DNA from: Methylophilus sp.
GTDB taxonomy: Bacteria; Pseudomonadota; Gammaproteobacteria; Burkholderiales; Methylophilaceae
Length of the DNA: 64,000 bases
Assembly: GCA_030696695.1 (NCBI GenBank)
Contig: JAUYRP010000002.1
Coordinates: forward strand, 248,001-312,000
Direction: 5' to 3'
Below, piece by piece: positions 28,875 through 39,225 of the stretch. The notes under the pieces are model-generated. The model saw only the letters and a list, made by a program, of their open reading frames with translations. It had not been told where the DNA came from and made no database searches. The position numbers and the translations under genes are program-made. Position 1 is the first letter of the stretch; each line of letters opens with the position of its first letter.

Positions 28875-29534
28875 ATGCAAAGAGACTCAGCAGCTGATAT
28901 TGAGCTTAATCTTAAGAAAAAAGCGCGTCGCCGATTAGTAGGCGCGATCGCGCTGGTGGTGCTGATGGTGATTTTATTGCCGATGTTGTTAGAAGACAGG
29001 TCCACGGCAGTGTCTCATGACGAAGTTACAATTTCGATTCAAAATGAAAATGTAGTGAGTTCGAACGCTTTGCCTGCACTGAGTGAGTTTGACTCTAGTG
29101 TTGTGCCTGCGGATAGTGAAGACATGGTTGAACAGCCAGGCTCTGCTGGTTCTGACTTATCAAACACACCAGAACAAGCGAAGGCATTTGCAGAGCCAAC
29201 TAAACCAACATTGGTTGATGATGATCCTGAAGCTGCACCACCATTGCAACAGTCTCCAGCTAAAACACCAAACCCAATCAGCACACCGAAACCTAACACT
29301 AATAAAGAACAGTATTTTGTGCAGGTTGGCGTATTTTCAGACTTGAATAATGTGAAACAGATGCAATCTAAGTTAAGTGGCTTAGGTTATAAATCGACTA
29401 CCGAAAGAATCACGACGCCTAAGGGTGAAAAGATACGACTGCGCTCTCAGGTGTTTGCAAGTCGAAATGAAGCCGCGATCGCATTACAAAACATTAAAGC
29501 GTCAGGGCTCACTGGCATGGTAGTGAGCCAATAA
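28875..29534 (+). CDS. SPOR domain protein (DedD-like)
   Basis: A 219-residue bitopic protein: basic N-terminus, one membrane helix at about 19-37, a proline- and acid-rich periplasmic linker, and a C-terminal SPOR domain (about 143-217, QYFVQVGVFSDLNNVKQMQS) that binds denuded septal peptidoglycan. By position between folC and cvpA it is the DedD counterpart, a cell-division accessory protein. Confidence 0.88.
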   Translation: MQRDSAADIELNLKKKARRRLVGAIALVVLMVILLPMLLEDRSTAVSHDEVTISIQNENVVSSNALPALSEFDSSVVPADSEDMVEQPGSAGSDLSNTPEQAKAFAEPTKPTLVDDDPEAAPPLQQSPAKTPNPISTPKPNTNKEQYFVQVGVFSDLNNVKQMQSKLSGLGYKSTTERITTPKGEKIRLRSQVFASRNEAAIALQNIKASGLTGMVVSQ

Positions 29535-29552
29535 TAATGGTAATAATGCCTT

Positions 29553-30044
29553 ATGACAGTATTTGACTATACTGTATTGGTCATTGTGGGTATTTCAGTA
29601 CTCATTAGCTTAATGCGGGGTGCGGTGAGAGAAGTATTGTCATTGCTGGGCTGGGTAATCGCATTTTATGTCGCGCGCACTTACTCTAGCTTGGTTGTGC
29701 CGTTGTTGCCTTATGATATTCCATCAGAAAAACTTAAAATGCTGGCTGCATTTGTGATTTTGTTTTTAGCAGTATTGTTGGTCACCAGTTTGATAGCGAT
29801 TGCATTAGCCACCTTGTTGAAAGATATAGGTTTGGGCTGGCTCAATCGATTGTTAGGTGGCCTTTTTGGATTAATGCGAGGGCTATTGGTTGTGGTCGTG
29901 CTGATGCTACTAGCCGGCATGACACAATTGCCAAAAGACGAACGCTGGACCAATGCGATGTTTAGTGCCCCCTTAGAGGCTTTGGTTAGAACTGTGTTGA
30001 TTTGGTTGCCGAAAAGCATCAGTCAGCATGTGAGCTTTGATTAG
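29553..30044 (+). CDS. cvpA: CvpA family membrane protein
   Basis: A 163-residue inner membrane protein with four hydrophobic segments (about 3-22, 28-45, 63-90 and 100-122), matching CvpA (colicin V production). The conserved opening is FDYTVLVIVGISVLISLMRG. It lies 43 bases before purF, the classical cvpA-purF pair. Its molecular function is not settled; links to envelope stress and bile tolerance are reported for the family. Confidence 0.92.
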   Translation: MTVFDYTVLVIVGISVLISLMRGAVREVLSLLGWVIAFYVARTYSSLVVPLLPYDIPSEKLKMLAAFVILFLAVLLVTSLIAIALATLLKDIGLGWLNRLLGGLFGLMRGLLVVVVLMLLAGMTQLPKDERWTNAMFSAPLEALVRTVLIWLPKSISQHVSFD

Positions 30045-30087
30045 GTATAGTTTTTAAATGTTTCAATCACACGGTGAAGGTTAATAC

Positions 30088-31623
30088 ATGTGCGGGATAA
30101 TCGGTATTGTAGGTAAAAATCCAGTCAATCAATTGCTATACGATGGGCTGCTCGTGCTACAACACAGAGGTCAAGATGCGGCAGGTATTGTGACCTGTGA
30201 TGGCAATACGTTTAACATGCACAAAAATAATGGCTTGGTGAAAGATGTCTTTCAAACCCGGCATATGCGTAGTTTGGTGGGTAATGCGGGCATTGCGCAT
30301 GTACGTTATCCAACAGCAGGTTCATCCAGTGCTGCAGAAGCGCAGCCGTTTTATGTGAACTCTCCTTTCGGTATCGTGCTTGGACATAATGGTAACTTGA
30401 CGAATTCTGAGCAGTTAAAGTCAGAAATGTTTAGGCAAGATTTACGTCACATTAATACAACTTCTGATTCTGAAGTGTTATTGAATGTGCTTGCACATGA
30501 AATTGAAAAAACTTCGCGTAATGCTTTATTAAATACTGATATGGCTTTTGACGCAGTCGCTGGCGTGCATAGACGTTGTAAAGGCGCTTATGCGGTTGTC
30601 GCCATGATTGCCAATTTTGGTTTATTAGCATTCCGTGATCCGCATGGCATTCGCCCACTCGTGATTGGCAAACAAGACAGTGACAAAGGTGTTGAATATA
30701 TTGTGGCATCTGAAAGCGTTGCCCTAGACGTGTTGGGCTTCAAGTTGATGCGTGATGTAGCGCCAGGCGAAGCGATTTTTATCGACATGGACGGCAACTT
30801 ATTTAGTCGCCAATGCGCTGAAGCGCCTAAGTTGACTTCATGTATTTTTGAGTATGTCTATTTAGCTCGGCCAGACTCTGTGATAGATGGTGTTTCTGTA
30901 TATCAAACGCGTTTAGACATGGGTGTGAGTCTAGCTGAAAAAATCAAACGTGAATGGTCTGACAAACAGATTGATGTGGTGATACCCATTCCAGATACTA
31001 GCCGCCCCAGCGCACTTCAACTTGGTATTGCATTGAATCTAGACTACCGGGAAGGGTTTATCAAAAACCGTTACATAGGTCGAACTTTTATTATGCCTGG
31101 TCAAGCACTACGCAAGAAATCAGTGCGTCAAAAATTAAATCCAATTGGAATCGAATTCAAAGGCAAAAATGTATTGCTAGTCGATGATTCAATAGTGCGT
31201 GGTACGACTTCACAGCAAATTGTACAAATGGCGCGAGATGCTGGCGCAAACAAAGTGTATTTTGCTTCTGCGGCGCCACCTGTGCGCTTCCCAAATGTAT
31301 ACGGGATTGATATGCCAAGCCGTGAAGAGTTGTTAGCTACTGGGCGAACAGACGAAGAAATATGCCAAGAAATTGGTGCAGATGCGCTTATTTATCAAGA
31401 CTTAGAGGCGTTAAAACAAAGTATCACCAAATCCAATCCACATTTAACCTCATTTGATAGCAGCTGCTTTGATGGCGTATACGTGACAGGGGATGTAGAT
31501 GCTGCCTATTTGAACCGCATAGAGGCCGCCCGTAGCGATGTGAATAAAAAGCAAAGACCTCCCAACTCAAGTACACAACTTGACCTGAATTTACTATCTA
31601 CAGACATGGTGGGTGCTGATTAA
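30088..31623 (+). CDS. purF: Amidophosphoribosyltransferase
   Basis: First step of purine synthesis: glutamine plus PRPP to phosphoribosylamine. 511 residues; after removal of Met the catalytic nucleophile is C2 ([10 protein letters not shown]). The N-terminal glutaminase domain spans about 1-235, and the PRPP loop [14 protein letters not shown] lies near 365-378. There is no cleaved propeptide, so this is the Gram-negative type. No PurR site was recognised. Confidence 0.97.
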   Translation: MCGIIGIVGKNPVNQLLYDGLLVLQHRGQDAAGIVTCDGNTFNMHKNNGLVKDVFQTRHMRSLVGNAGIAHVRYPTAGSSSAAEAQPFYVNSPFGIVLGHNGNLTNSEQLKSEMFRQDLRHINTTSDSEVLLNVLAHEIEKTSRNALLNTDMAFDAVAGVHRRCKGAYAVVAMIANFGLLAFRDPHGIRPLVIGKQDSDKGVEYIVASESVALDVLGFKLMRDVAPGEAIFIDMDGNLFSRQCAEAPKLTSCIFEYVYLARPDSVIDGVSVYQTRLDMGVSLAEKIKREWSDKQIDVVIPIPDTSRPSALQLGIALNLDYREGFIKNRYIGRTFIMPGQALRKKSVRQKLNPIGIEFKGKNVLLVDDSIVRGTTSQQIVQMARDAGANKVYFASAAPPVRFPNVYGIDMPSREELLATGRTDEEICQEIGADALIYQDLEALKQSITKSNPHLTSFDSSCFDGVYVTGDVDAAYLNRIEAARSDVNKKQRPPNSSTQLDLNLLSTDMVGAD

Positions 31624-31709
31624 CGCGCATAGCCTAAATGGGTGATTTCTAAATCAATTAAACTTGATATACTGGTTTCATTATTATAAAAATGATGTAC
31701 TAAGTAGTC

Positions 31710-32825
31710 ATGATTCCATTTAATAAAATCTATCTCACTGGTAAAGAACTTTCGTATATCCAAACTTCTCACGAGATAGGTAATTTATCTGGTGATGGTG
31801 GGTTTACACACAAAGCCTGTGCTTGGCTTGAAGATAAGACGACTTCAAAAAAAGCGCTAATCACACACTCCTGTACTGCCGCCTTAGAAATGGCGGCAAT
31901 TCTTGCTGATATAGCACCAGGCGATGAAATTATCATGCCGTCCTATACCTTTGTTTCAACTGCTAATGCATTTGTATTACGTGGCGGTATCCCAGTATTC
32001 GTAGATATTCGGCCTGACACACTCAATATGGATGAGAAGTTGATAGAGGCGGCCATCACCCCACGAACAAAAGTGATCGTACCAGTACATTACGCTGGCG
32101 TGGGTTGTGAGATGGACACCATTATGACGATTGCAAAGAAATATAATCTCTTGGTGGTGGAAGATGCAGCGCAAGGTGTCATGTCTACGTATAAAGGTCG
32201 CGCGCTTGGATCAATCGGCGATATTGGCGCTTATTCGTTTCACGAGACCAAAAATATTATTTCTGGTGAAGGTGGCGCAATTTTAGTCAATCAAGAGTCG
32301 CTCATGTCGCGAGCAGAAATTATCCGGGAGAAAGGCACCAATCGCAGTCAGTTTTATCGCGGGCAAGTGGATAAATATACTTGGCAGGACATTGGGTCAT
32401 CTTATTTGCCAGGGGAAGATATTGCTGCTTTTTTATTTGCGCAATTAGAACATGCGGAGGAAATCACGCAAAGGCGCATGGCGGTTTGGAACACATACCA
32501 TCAAGCATTAGAACATTTGGAGCAAAAGGGTGTGCTTAGGCGGCCGATTATCCCTCAAGAGTGTCAGCACAATGCGCATATGTATTATATTTTGCTTGAA
32601 TCCTTGGCGCAGCGTACAGAGTTGATTAAGCGCTTTAAAAAGCAAGATATTCATCCAACATTTCATTACATTCCTTTGCACAATGCACCAGCAGGAAAGA
32701 AATATGCCCGCACACATGGCGAGCTGAGCAATACGGAGCACATTTCCGACTGTCTACTAAGGCTGCCTTTATGGGTGGGGTTAGAATCACGTCAACAAGA
32801 GGTGATTGATGTGATGTTAACGTAA
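31710..32825 (+). CDS. wecE: dTDP-4-amino-4,6-dideoxygalactose transaminase family (WecE/RffA-like)
   Basis: A 371-residue DegT/DnrJ/EryC1 aminotransferase. It shows the WecE-type N-terminus (IPFNKIYLTGKEL), the PLP aspartate in EDAAQGVMS (about 151-159) and the PLP lysine K181 in SFHETKNIISGEGG. WecE makes dTDP-Fuc4N for surface polysaccharide. None of its pathway partners (rmlAB, wecF and so on) lie nearby; it sits alone between purF and metZ with an 86-base upstream gap containing TATACT. The exact sugar product is uncertain. Confidence 0.85.
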   Translation: MIPFNKIYLTGKELSYIQTSHEIGNLSGDGGFTHKACAWLEDKTTSKKALITHSCTAALEMAAILADIAPGDEIIMPSYTFVSTANAFVLRGGIPVFVDIRPDTLNMDEKLIEAAITPRTKVIVPVHYAGVGCEMDTIMTIAKKYNLLVVEDAAQGVMSTYKGRALGSIGDIGAYSFHETKNIISGEGGAILVNQESLMSRAEIIREKGTNRSQFYRGQVDKYTWQDIGSSYLPGEDIAAFLFAQLEHAEEITQRRMAVWNTYHQALEHLEQKGVLRRPIIPQECQHNAHMYYILLESLAQRTELIKRFKKQDIHPTFHYIPLHNAPAGKKYARTHGELSNTEHISDCLLRLPLWVGLESRQQEVIDVMLT

Positions 32826-32843
32826 ATATTTTCATTTAAATTC

Positions 32844-32872
32844 TTGACAACAAATTTGATTAAGCGTTAAAT
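32844..32872 (+). promoter_or_regulatory. Sigma-70 promoter of the metZ leader
   Basis: TTGACA (32844-32849), 17-base spacer, TTAAAT (32867-32872). The predicted start point near 32879 falls at the first base pair of the SAM-II aptamer, which fits a riboswitch-led transcript. Confidence 0.75.
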
Positions 32873-32876
32873 GGAA

Positions 32877-32954
32877 TTGCGCTGATTTGAGTGGCCAACC
32901 TTAAACAAAGCCTTACTCAGCTTGCGAGCGCATAATAAATACAGCTAAAGCGAG
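32877..32954 (+). ncRNA. SAM-II (SAM-alpha) riboswitch upstream of metZ
   Basis: P1 is formed by GCGCT (32879-32883) and AGCGC (32927-32931). The conserved loop 1 start GATTTGAG (32884-32891), the GCTTGC just before the P1 3' strand, and the 3' segment ATAATAAATACAGCTAAA (32932-32949) match the SAM-II pseudoknot as I know it from metA/metX leaders. Loop 1 carries an extra hairpin (GAGT 32889-32892 with ACTC 32915-32918), a known optional insertion. It lies behind a good promoter and before a terminator and metZ, so SAM should switch metZ off. Confidence 0.85.
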
Positions 32955-32960
32955 AAAACA

Positions 32961-32996
32961 AAAACCCGTTTTAGCTTTGGCTTTAGCGGGTTTTTT
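32961..32996 (+). terminator. Riboswitch-controlled terminator in the metZ leader
   Basis: AAAACCCG (32961-32968) pairs with CGGGTTTT (32987-32994), with an inner AGC/GCT pair around TTTG, followed by T residues, 22 bases before metZ. GCTAAAGC at 32944-32951, part of the aptamer core, is perfectly complementary to GCTTTAGC at 32980-32987 inside this hairpin. The two pairings exclude each other, as in a transcriptional off-switch. Confidence 0.75.
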
Positions 32997-33018
32997 ATTG
33001 CCCAGAATGTGATCAATC

Positions 33019-34209
33019 ATGAATAATCAAGACTATCAAATAGAAACCCTTGCAGTACGTGCAGGGTCAGAAACCACGGAATTTGGTGAAAACTCTGAAG
33101 CCTTGTTTTTAAACTCCAGCTTCCGTTTTAAAAATGCTGCACAAGCGGCGGCAAGATTTGCGGGCACTGAACCAGGCAATATTTACTCTCGCTTTACCAA
33201 TCCAACTGTCAGCATGTTTCAAGCAAAGCTGGCGGCTTTAGAAGGCGCTGAGCAGTGTGTTGCAACTTCCAGTGGTATGTCAGCCATATTGGCGTGCGTG
33301 ATGGGTTTGTGTAGTGCTGGTGATCACATTGTAGCGTCCCGAAGTATTTTTGGGACTAGCGTGCAGTTGTTCAGCAATATCTTAAAGCGGTGGGGGTTGG
33401 AGGTAACATTTGTTTCCTTAACAGATGTTGATGCATGGCGAAGTGCGGCGCTTGCAAATACCAAGTTATTTTTTGTAGAAACACCCTCTAATCCACTTAC
33501 CGAAGTGTGTGACATTGCTGCGCTGGCTGAGGTAGCACATGCAGCAGGTGCAAAACTAGTGGTAGACAACTGCTTTTGTACCCCTGCGATTCAACAACCA
33601 CTAGCGCTTGGTGCCGATATCATAATTCATTCAGCCACCAAGTATATTGATGGTCAAGGCCGTTGTTTAGGTGGTGCTGTGCTCGGCAGTAAAACGTTGA
33701 TGGAGCCAGTCTATGGCTTTTTGAGAACAGCAGGCGTGACCATGAGTGCGTTTAACGCTTGGGTATTTTTAAAAGGCTTGGAAACTTTACATGTGCGCAT
33801 GGAAGCGCATGCGCGCAATGCACTTAACCTTGCTACTTGGTTAGAGTCACAGCCACAAGTGGCGCGTGTATATTACCCAGGTTTGACGTCTCATCCTCAG
33901 CATGCCTTGGCAATGCGCCAACAAGTCAGTGGGGGCGGTATTGTTAGCTTTGAAATGAAAACAAAAGTTGGGCAATCTGCACAGGAGGCTGCTTGGGCAT
34001 TGATTGATGCAACACAGTTAATATCAATCACTGCAAACTTAGGTGATGCTAAATCCACCATCACCCATCCAGCGACTACAACACATAGCAGGGTCACTGC
34101 AGAAGCTAGGGCTCAGGCTGGAATTAAAGACAGTTTAGTGCGCATTGCTGTAGGTTTAGAACATATTGAAGATTTGAAAGCCGATCTGGCAATTTTAAGT
34201 AAAGTGTAG
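33019..34209 (+). CDS. metZ: O-succinylhomoserine sulfhydrylase
   Basis: Makes homocysteine directly from O-succinylhomoserine and sulfide. A Cys/Met-metabolism PLP enzyme of 396 residues; PLP lysine K208 in IHSATKYIDGQGR, and the MetZ-type N-terminus IETLAVRAGSE. The choice of MetZ over MetY or MetB follows from length, motifs and its place after purF in betaproteobacteria. It is controlled by the SAM-II leader; sulfide is supplied by the cys operon at 47.9-54.4 kb. Confidence 0.92.
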   Translation: MNNQDYQIETLAVRAGSETTEFGENSEALFLNSSFRFKNAAQAAARFAGTEPGNIYSRFTNPTVSMFQAKLAALEGAEQCVATSSGMSAILACVMGLCSAGDHIVASRSIFGTSVQLFSNILKRWGLEVTFVSLTDVDAWRSAALANTKLFFVETPSNPLTEVCDIAALAEVAHAAGAKLVVDNCFCTPAIQQPLALGADIIIHSATKYIDGQGRCLGGAVLGSKTLMEPVYGFLRTAGVTMSAFNAWVFLKGLETLHVRMEAHARNALNLATWLESQPQVARVYYPGLTSHPQHALAMRQQVSGGGIVSFEMKTKVGQSAQEAAWALIDATQLISITANLGDAKSTITHPATTTHSRVTAEARAQAGIKDSLVRIAVGLEHIEDLKADLAILSKV

Positions 34210-34225
34210 GCTTTATCTGGCTGTG

Positions 34226-34254
34226 AAAAACGGGACCAAAAGTCCCGTTTTTTT
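34226..34254 (+). terminator. Rho-independent terminator after metZ
   Basis: AAAAACGGGAC (34226-34236), loop of five, GTCCCGTTTTT (34242-34252) plus more T. Strong stem ending the metZ transcript. Confidence 0.93.
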
Positions 34255-34411
34255 ATGCGCTTAACCACTGTTTTTATTTGCTTGATTTGTAACGTAGTTG
34301 AGCGCTATATGCTCAATAAGCCTATGCAGAAACATGAAAAGCCTGAGACTATCGCATGCTTATCATGTTAAAATCTTGGGATAAATTTTAATTAAAAAAG
34401 CTAGTCTGACT

Positions 34412-36973
34412 ATGAGCCAACCAACCGACCAATTCGCCAAAGAAACCTTGCCTATCAGTCTTGAAGATGAGATGAGACGCTCTTACCTTGATTACGCGAT
34501 GAGTGTGATCGTAGGGCGCGCGTTACCTGATGTGCGTGATGGTTTAAAGCCTGTGCATCGACGTGTGCTATTTGCAATGCATGAGCTTTCTAATGACTAC
34601 AACAAGCCTTACAAAAAATCAGCGCGTATTGTTGGTGATGTGATTGGTAAGTATCACCCGCATGGTGATACTGCGGTGTATGACACCATCGTGCGTATGG
34701 CGCAAGATTTCTCCTTACGCTACATGTTGGTAGACGGTCAAGGTAACTTTGGTTCTGTTGATGGTGATAATGCGGCGGCGATGCGATATACCGAAATTCG
34801 CATGTCGAAAATCGCCCATGAGTTATTGGCAGATATTGACAAAGAAACCGTAGATTTTGGCCCTAACTATGATGGCAGTGAGCACGAACCACTCATCATG
34901 CCTGCACGTATTCCAAACTTATTGATTAATGGCAGCTCTGGCATTGCCGTAGGTATGGCGACGAACATTCCGCCACACAACTTAAACGAAGTGTTGTCTG
35001 CTTGTTTTGCACTATTAAAGAACCCTGAAACTACGGTCGAAGAATTGATTGAATTAGTGCCGGCACCTGATTTCCCAACGGCCGGTATTATTTATGGTAC
35101 GGTCGGCGTGAAAGAAGGCTATCGCACCGGCCGTGGCCGTGTGGTGATGCGTGGCCGCACCCACTTTGAAGACATGGACAAAGGTGGTCGTCAATCTATC
35201 ATCATTGATGAACTGCCATACCAGGTCAACAAAAAGACCCTCATTGAGAAAATTGCTGAATTAGTTAATGAGAAAAAAATCGAAGGCATTTCTGACTTGC
35301 GTGACGAATCAGATAAGTCTGGCATGCGCGTGGTGATTGAGCTGAAACGTGGTGAAGTGCCAGAAGTCATTCTGAATAATCTCTACAAACAAACACAGTT
35401 ACAAGATACCTTTGGCATGAACATGGTGGCCTTGTTAGATGGCCAACCACGTTTGCTCAATCTCAAACAAATGCTAGAAGCGTTCCTACGCCACCGTCGT
35501 GAAGTGGTGACGCGCCGTACCGTATATGAATTGCGCAAAGCGCGTGAACGTGGCCATGTGTTAGAAGGCTTAGCAGTGGCATTGGCGAATGTAGACGAAA
35601 TGATTGCGCTGATTAAAGCGGCACCTACACCACCAGAAGCGAAAAAAGATTTGATGGCGCGCACTTGGCAATCGCCAGTGGTGGAAGAAATGCTCAAGCG
35701 CGCTGCCATGGAAGCATCTCGTCCAGAAGGACTCTCTGTAGACTTTGGCTTAACGCCAAATGGCTACCGTTTATCAGAAGTACAAGCGCAAGAAATTCTG
35801 CAAATGCGTTTACAACGCTTGACGGGTTTAGAGCAAGATAAGATTGTCACAGAATATAAAGAAGTAATGGATGTGATTGCTGACTTGCTTGATATATTGG
35901 CGAACGCGCATCGTGTGACTGCGATTATCACTGATGAACTGATGGAAATCCAAAAGCAATTTGGTGACAAGCGTCGCAGTGAAATCGTGGCGAATGCACA
36001 AGACTTGTCGCTTGAAGACTTAATCACACCACAAGATGTCGTGGTCACACTCTCACACACTGGGTACATTAAATCACAACCGTTAGAGGAATACCGCGCA
36101 CAAAAACGTGGTGGGCGTGGCAAACAAGCGGCTGCAACCAAAGAAGATGACTTTATCGATAAAATGTTTGTGGCGAATACCCATGATTACATTTTATGTT
36201 TCAGTAGCTTAGGTCAAGTTTATTGGTTGAAAGTCTACGAAGTACCGCAAGGCAGTCGCATCAGTCGCGGTAAACCCATTGTGAACTTGTTCCCGCTAGA
36301 AGAGGGCGAAAAAATCAATGCTATCTTGTCTGTCAAAGAGTTTGATGAAAACCACTTTATTTTCATGGCGACGGCAAAAGGCACAGTCAAGAAGACAGCG
36401 TTGACTGAATTCGCCAACCCACGTAAATCTGGGATTATCGCAATTAAACTGGATGATGGGGATTACTTAATTGGTGCCGAAATTACCAATGGTAAAAACG
36501 ACATCGTGTTGGTATCTAATGGCGGTAAAGCGGTTTGGTTTACTGAAGATGATGTGCGCCCAATGGGCCGTGCAACACGTGGTGTACGTGGCATGAAATT
36601 GGCAGCTAAACAGCAAGTGTTGTCATTGTTGATTGCTGAAAATGACCAACAGTCAGTACTGGTGGCAACAGAAAATGGTTATGGCAAACGTACGGTGTTA
36701 TCAGAGTTCCGCCATTCTGGTCGTGGTACACAAGGCGTGAAAGCGATTGCAATTAGTGAACGTAACGGCACTGCGATTGCTGCAAAACTGGTAAGCGAAG
36801 ATGATGAAATTATGCTTATTACGACAGGTGGCGTATTGATCCGTACGCGTGTGAAAGAAATACGCGATATGGGCCGTGCTGCACAAGGTGTCACGCTGAT
36901 TAACTTGGGTGAAGGTGAAAAACTTTCAGGACTCGAGAAGATTGTAGAAACTGACGACGTAGAAGAAGAATAG
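34412..36973 (+). CDS. gyrA: DNA gyrase subunit A
   Basis: Cuts and reseals DNA to introduce negative supercoils with GyrB. 853 residues; the active-site tyrosine is Y126 ([10 protein letters not shown]) and the GyrA box is RGGRGK near 565. The quinolone-determining region reads [10 protein letters not shown], with T87 where E. coli has S83 and D91 at the D87 position; threonine occurs naturally at this site in several genera. The C-terminal blades form the DNA-wrapping domain. In the upstream gap TTGAGC/GCTCAA can pair (34299-34317). Confidence 0.97.
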   Translation: MSQPTDQFAKETLPISLEDEMRRSYLDYAMSVIVGRALPDVRDGLKPVHRRVLFAMHELSNDYNKPYKKSARIVGDVIGKYHPHGDTAVYDTIVRMAQDFSLRYMLVDGQGNFGSVDGDNAAAMRYTEIRMSKIAHELLADIDKETVDFGPNYDGSEHEPLIMPARIPNLLINGSSGIAVGMATNIPPHNLNEVLSACFALLKNPETTVEELIELVPAPDFPTAGIIYGTVGVKEGYRTGRGRVVMRGRTHFEDMDKGGRQSIIIDELPYQVNKKTLIEKIAELVNEKKIEGISDLRDESDKSGMRVVIELKRGEVPEVILNNLYKQTQLQDTFGMNMVALLDGQPRLLNLKQMLEAFLRHRREVVTRRTVYELRKARERGHVLEGLAVALANVDEMIALIKAAPTPPEAKKDLMARTWQSPVVEEMLKRAAMEASRPEGLSVDFGLTPNGYRLSEVQAQEILQMRLQRLTGLEQDKIVTEYKEVMDVIADLLDILANAHRVTAIITDELMEIQKQFGDKRRSEIVANAQDLSLEDLITPQDVVVTLSHTGYIKSQPLEEYRAQKRGGRGKQAAATKEDDFIDKMFVANTHDYILCFSSLGQVYWLKVYEVPQGSRISRGKPIVNLFPLEEGEKINAILSVKEFDENHFIFMATAKGTVKKTALTEFANPRKSGIIAIKLDDGDYLIGAEITNGKNDIVLVSNGGKAVWFTEDDVRPMGRATRGVRGMKLAAKQQVLSLLIAENDQQSVLVATENGYGKRTVLSEFRHSGRGTQGVKAIAISERNGTAIAAKLVSEDDEIMLITTGGVLIRTRVKEIRDMGRAAQGVTLINLGEGEKLSGLEKIVETDDVEEE

Positions 36974-36994
36974 TACGAGAGAGTGGCGTTAGCA

Positions 36995-38074
36995 ATGAAA
37001 CCGATTTTTAACTTTTCAGCAGGTCCAGCGGTATTGCCCAAAGAGGTATTGTTACGCGCACAAGCAGAAATGCTTGATTGGCATGGCTCAGGCATGAGTG
37101 TGATGGAAATGTCACATCGTGGTAAAGAGTTCACTAGCATTCTAGAAAAAACGGAAGCGGATTTTCGTAAACTATTGAACGTACCAAGTCAATATAAAGT
37201 GTTGTTTTTGCAAGGTGGTGCGATTGCTGAGAATGCCATGATTCCGTTGAATCTGCTCAATGGTAAAAGTGCCGATTACGTAGTGACTGGTGCTTGGAGC
37301 AAACGCAGTGTAGATGATGCACGTGCTTATGGTGAAATACGCATCGCCGCAACGAGTGAAGCAAGTGGCTTTACCGAAGTGCCAGCATTCGAGACATGGC
37401 AGCTCAACAAAGACGCCGCATATGTACATATTTGCACCAATGAAACGATTAACGGTGTGGAGTTTGACGGTATCCCCAATACACATGGTGTACCTATAGT
37501 GGCTGATATGTCGTCGCATATTTTATCGCGCACTGTGGATGTCTCACGTTATGGCGTGATTTATGGCGGCGCACAAAAAAATATAGGTCCAGCTGGTTTA
37601 TGTATTGTCGTCGTGCATGAAAGCTTATTGCAGCAAGCATCACCGCTGACACCAGCGGTATTCCACTGGAAAACGCAAGCTGAAAATCAGAGCATGATTA
37701 ATACGCCTCCAACCTATAGCATATATATTGCAGGCTTGGTATTTGAGTGGTTACTGGCACAAGGTGGGGTGGAAGCGATCGAGAAAAAAAATATTGCTAA
37801 AGCCAGCTTGCTGTATGACTATTTAGACAACAGCGATTTCTATTACAACAGCATTCAAGTGGCAAATCGATCCAGAATGAATATTCCATTTAGATTGCGT
37901 AATGAACAACTAAATGATGCTTTCTTAAAAGGAGCGGATACACAAGGCTTGTTGCAGTTGAAAGGCCACCGTATGGTGGGTGGCATGCGTGCAAGCATTT
38001 ATAACGCGATGCCTATAGAGGGTGTACAAGCACTGATCGCTTATATGACTGAGTTTGCAAAACACAACGGTTAA
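36995..38074 (+). CDS. serC: Phosphoserine aminotransferase
   Basis: Makes phosphoserine from phosphohydroxypyruvate, and an equivalent step for pyridoxine synthesis. 359 residues; [11 protein letters not shown] opening and PLP lysine K195 in [12 protein letters not shown]. The frame is open from a GTG at 36983, but GAGAGAG ends right at that codon, so the ATG at 36995 is the better start. The gyrA-serC-pheA-hisC order is a common betaproteobacterial block. Confidence 0.95.
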   Translation: MKPIFNFSAGPAVLPKEVLLRAQAEMLDWHGSGMSVMEMSHRGKEFTSILEKTEADFRKLLNVPSQYKVLFLQGGAIAENAMIPLNLLNGKSADYVVTGAWSKRSVDDARAYGEIRIAATSEASGFTEVPAFETWQLNKDAAYVHICTNETINGVEFDGIPNTHGVPIVADMSSHILSRTVDVSRYGVIYGGAQKNIGPAGLCIVVVHESLLQQASPLTPAVFHWKTQAENQSMINTPPTYSIYIAGLVFEWLLAQGGVEAIEKKNIAKASLLYDYLDNSDFYYNSIQVANRSRMNIPFRLRNEQLNDAFLKGADTQGLLQLKGHRMVGGMRASIYNAMPIEGVQALIAYMTEFAKHNG

Positions 38075-38086
38075 GGTTGAGTAGAC

Positions 38087-39187
38087 ATGTCTGAATTACT
38101 AAAGCAGTTTCGTGATCAAATTGATGCCATCGATGACCAGATTCTTGAGTTGGTCAACGCACGTGCAAAGTTAGCGCGTGAAATTGGCCATGTAAAACAA
38201 TCAGGCAGTCAAAAAGATGATGGTGTGATTTACCGCCCTGAACGCGAAGCACAAATCTTGCGCCGTCTGCAAGGCCAAAATGCAGGGCCATTGGCCAATG
38301 AAGCTGTGAGTCATATTTTCCGTGCAGTGATGTCAAACTGCCGCGCCTTAGAAAAAGAGCTTGCTATCGCCTTTCTTGGCCCTTTAGGCACATATAGTGA
38401 AGAAGCTGCACTCAAACAATTTGGTGAAGGTCGCACAGCTGTGGTGTGTGCAACGATTGATGAAGTGTTTCGTACAGTACAAGCAGGCCAAGCAGATTAT
38501 GGCGTAGTGCCAGTAGAAAACTCCACAGAGGGTGCAGTGGGACTGACTTTGGATTTATTAATGGGCACCCCACTCAAAATATGTGGTGAAGTGACATTGC
38601 CAGTGCATCATTGTTTACTGTCGGGTCAATCTGATTTATCTAACATTACCCACGTATTCTCACATGGACAATCGTTATCACAGTGTCATGAGTGGCTGAA
38701 TAAAAATCTACCGTTAGCGTTACGTGAACCTGTGACCAGCAACGCACGTGCTGCGCAGATGATTCATGAGTTAGTGGCAAAAGAAGGTACTTTTGCTGCG
38801 GCCATTGCGAGTAAACGCGCTGCCGAACTATTCAACCTCAATATTTTGGCTGAGAACATTGAAGATGATACTAAAAATACCACACGCTTTTTAGTGCTGG
38901 GTGCGCACGATGTGGCGCCTTCTGGCAAAGATAAAACTTCTTTGCTGATGAGTGCTCAAAACAAACCTGGGGCAGTGTTGCAGTTGTTAGAGCCCTTATC
39001 GCGCCATGGCGTGAGTATGACCAAGTTTGAGTCGCGTCCATCCAAACAAACGCTATGGGATTATGTGTTTTTTGTGGATATTGAAGGGCACCAGCAAGAG
39101 ACTGCGGTCAAGGCGGCATTGGATGAGATTGCAAAGCAAGCCTCATTCTTAAAAGTATTGGGTTCTTATCCTGTCGCCACTGTTTGA
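38087..39187 (+). CDS. pheA: Bifunctional chorismate mutase / prephenate dehydratase
   Basis: Converts chorismate via prephenate to phenylpyruvate. 366 residues: an AroQ-type chorismate mutase at about 1-90 (FRDQIDAIDDQILELVNARA), a prephenate dehydratase domain at about 93-270 (AFLGPLGTYSEEAA; VPVENSTEGAVG), and a C-terminal ACT domain from about 283 (KTSLLMSAQNKPGAVLQLL) giving phenylalanine feedback. It lies 13 bases behind serC. Confidence 0.96.
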   Translation: MSELLKQFRDQIDAIDDQILELVNARAKLAREIGHVKQSGSQKDDGVIYRPEREAQILRRLQGQNAGPLANEAVSHIFRAVMSNCRALEKELAIAFLGPLGTYSEEAALKQFGEGRTAVVCATIDEVFRTVQAGQADYGVVPVENSTEGAVGLTLDLLMGTPLKICGEVTLPVHHCLLSGQSDLSNITHVFSHGQSLSQCHEWLNKNLPLALREPVTSNARAAQMIHELVAKEGTFAAAIASKRAAELFNLNILAENIEDDTKNTTRFLVLGAHDVAPSGKDKTSLLMSAQNKPGAVLQLLEPLSRHGVSMTKFESRPSKQTLWDYVFFVDIEGHQQETAVKAALDEIAKQASFLKVLGSYPVATV

Positions 39188-39225
39188 TTAAAATATTGAA
39201 TGAAAGAAAAGTAAAAGATTACGTC

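Noticed and set aside
34741-34800. Quinolone resistance mutation in gyrA (T87 for serine)
   Set aside because: Threonine at this position is natural in several genera and D91 is intact, so no acquired resistance can be claimed.
35764-36141. 125-codon minus-strand frame inside gyrA
   Set aside because: Fully antisense to a strongly conserved part of gyrA, cysteine- and serine-rich, no motif; a shadow frame.
36679-37140. 153-codon minus-strand frame across the gyrA-serC junction
   Set aside because: Antisense to two clear genes and lacks any domain or upstream signal.
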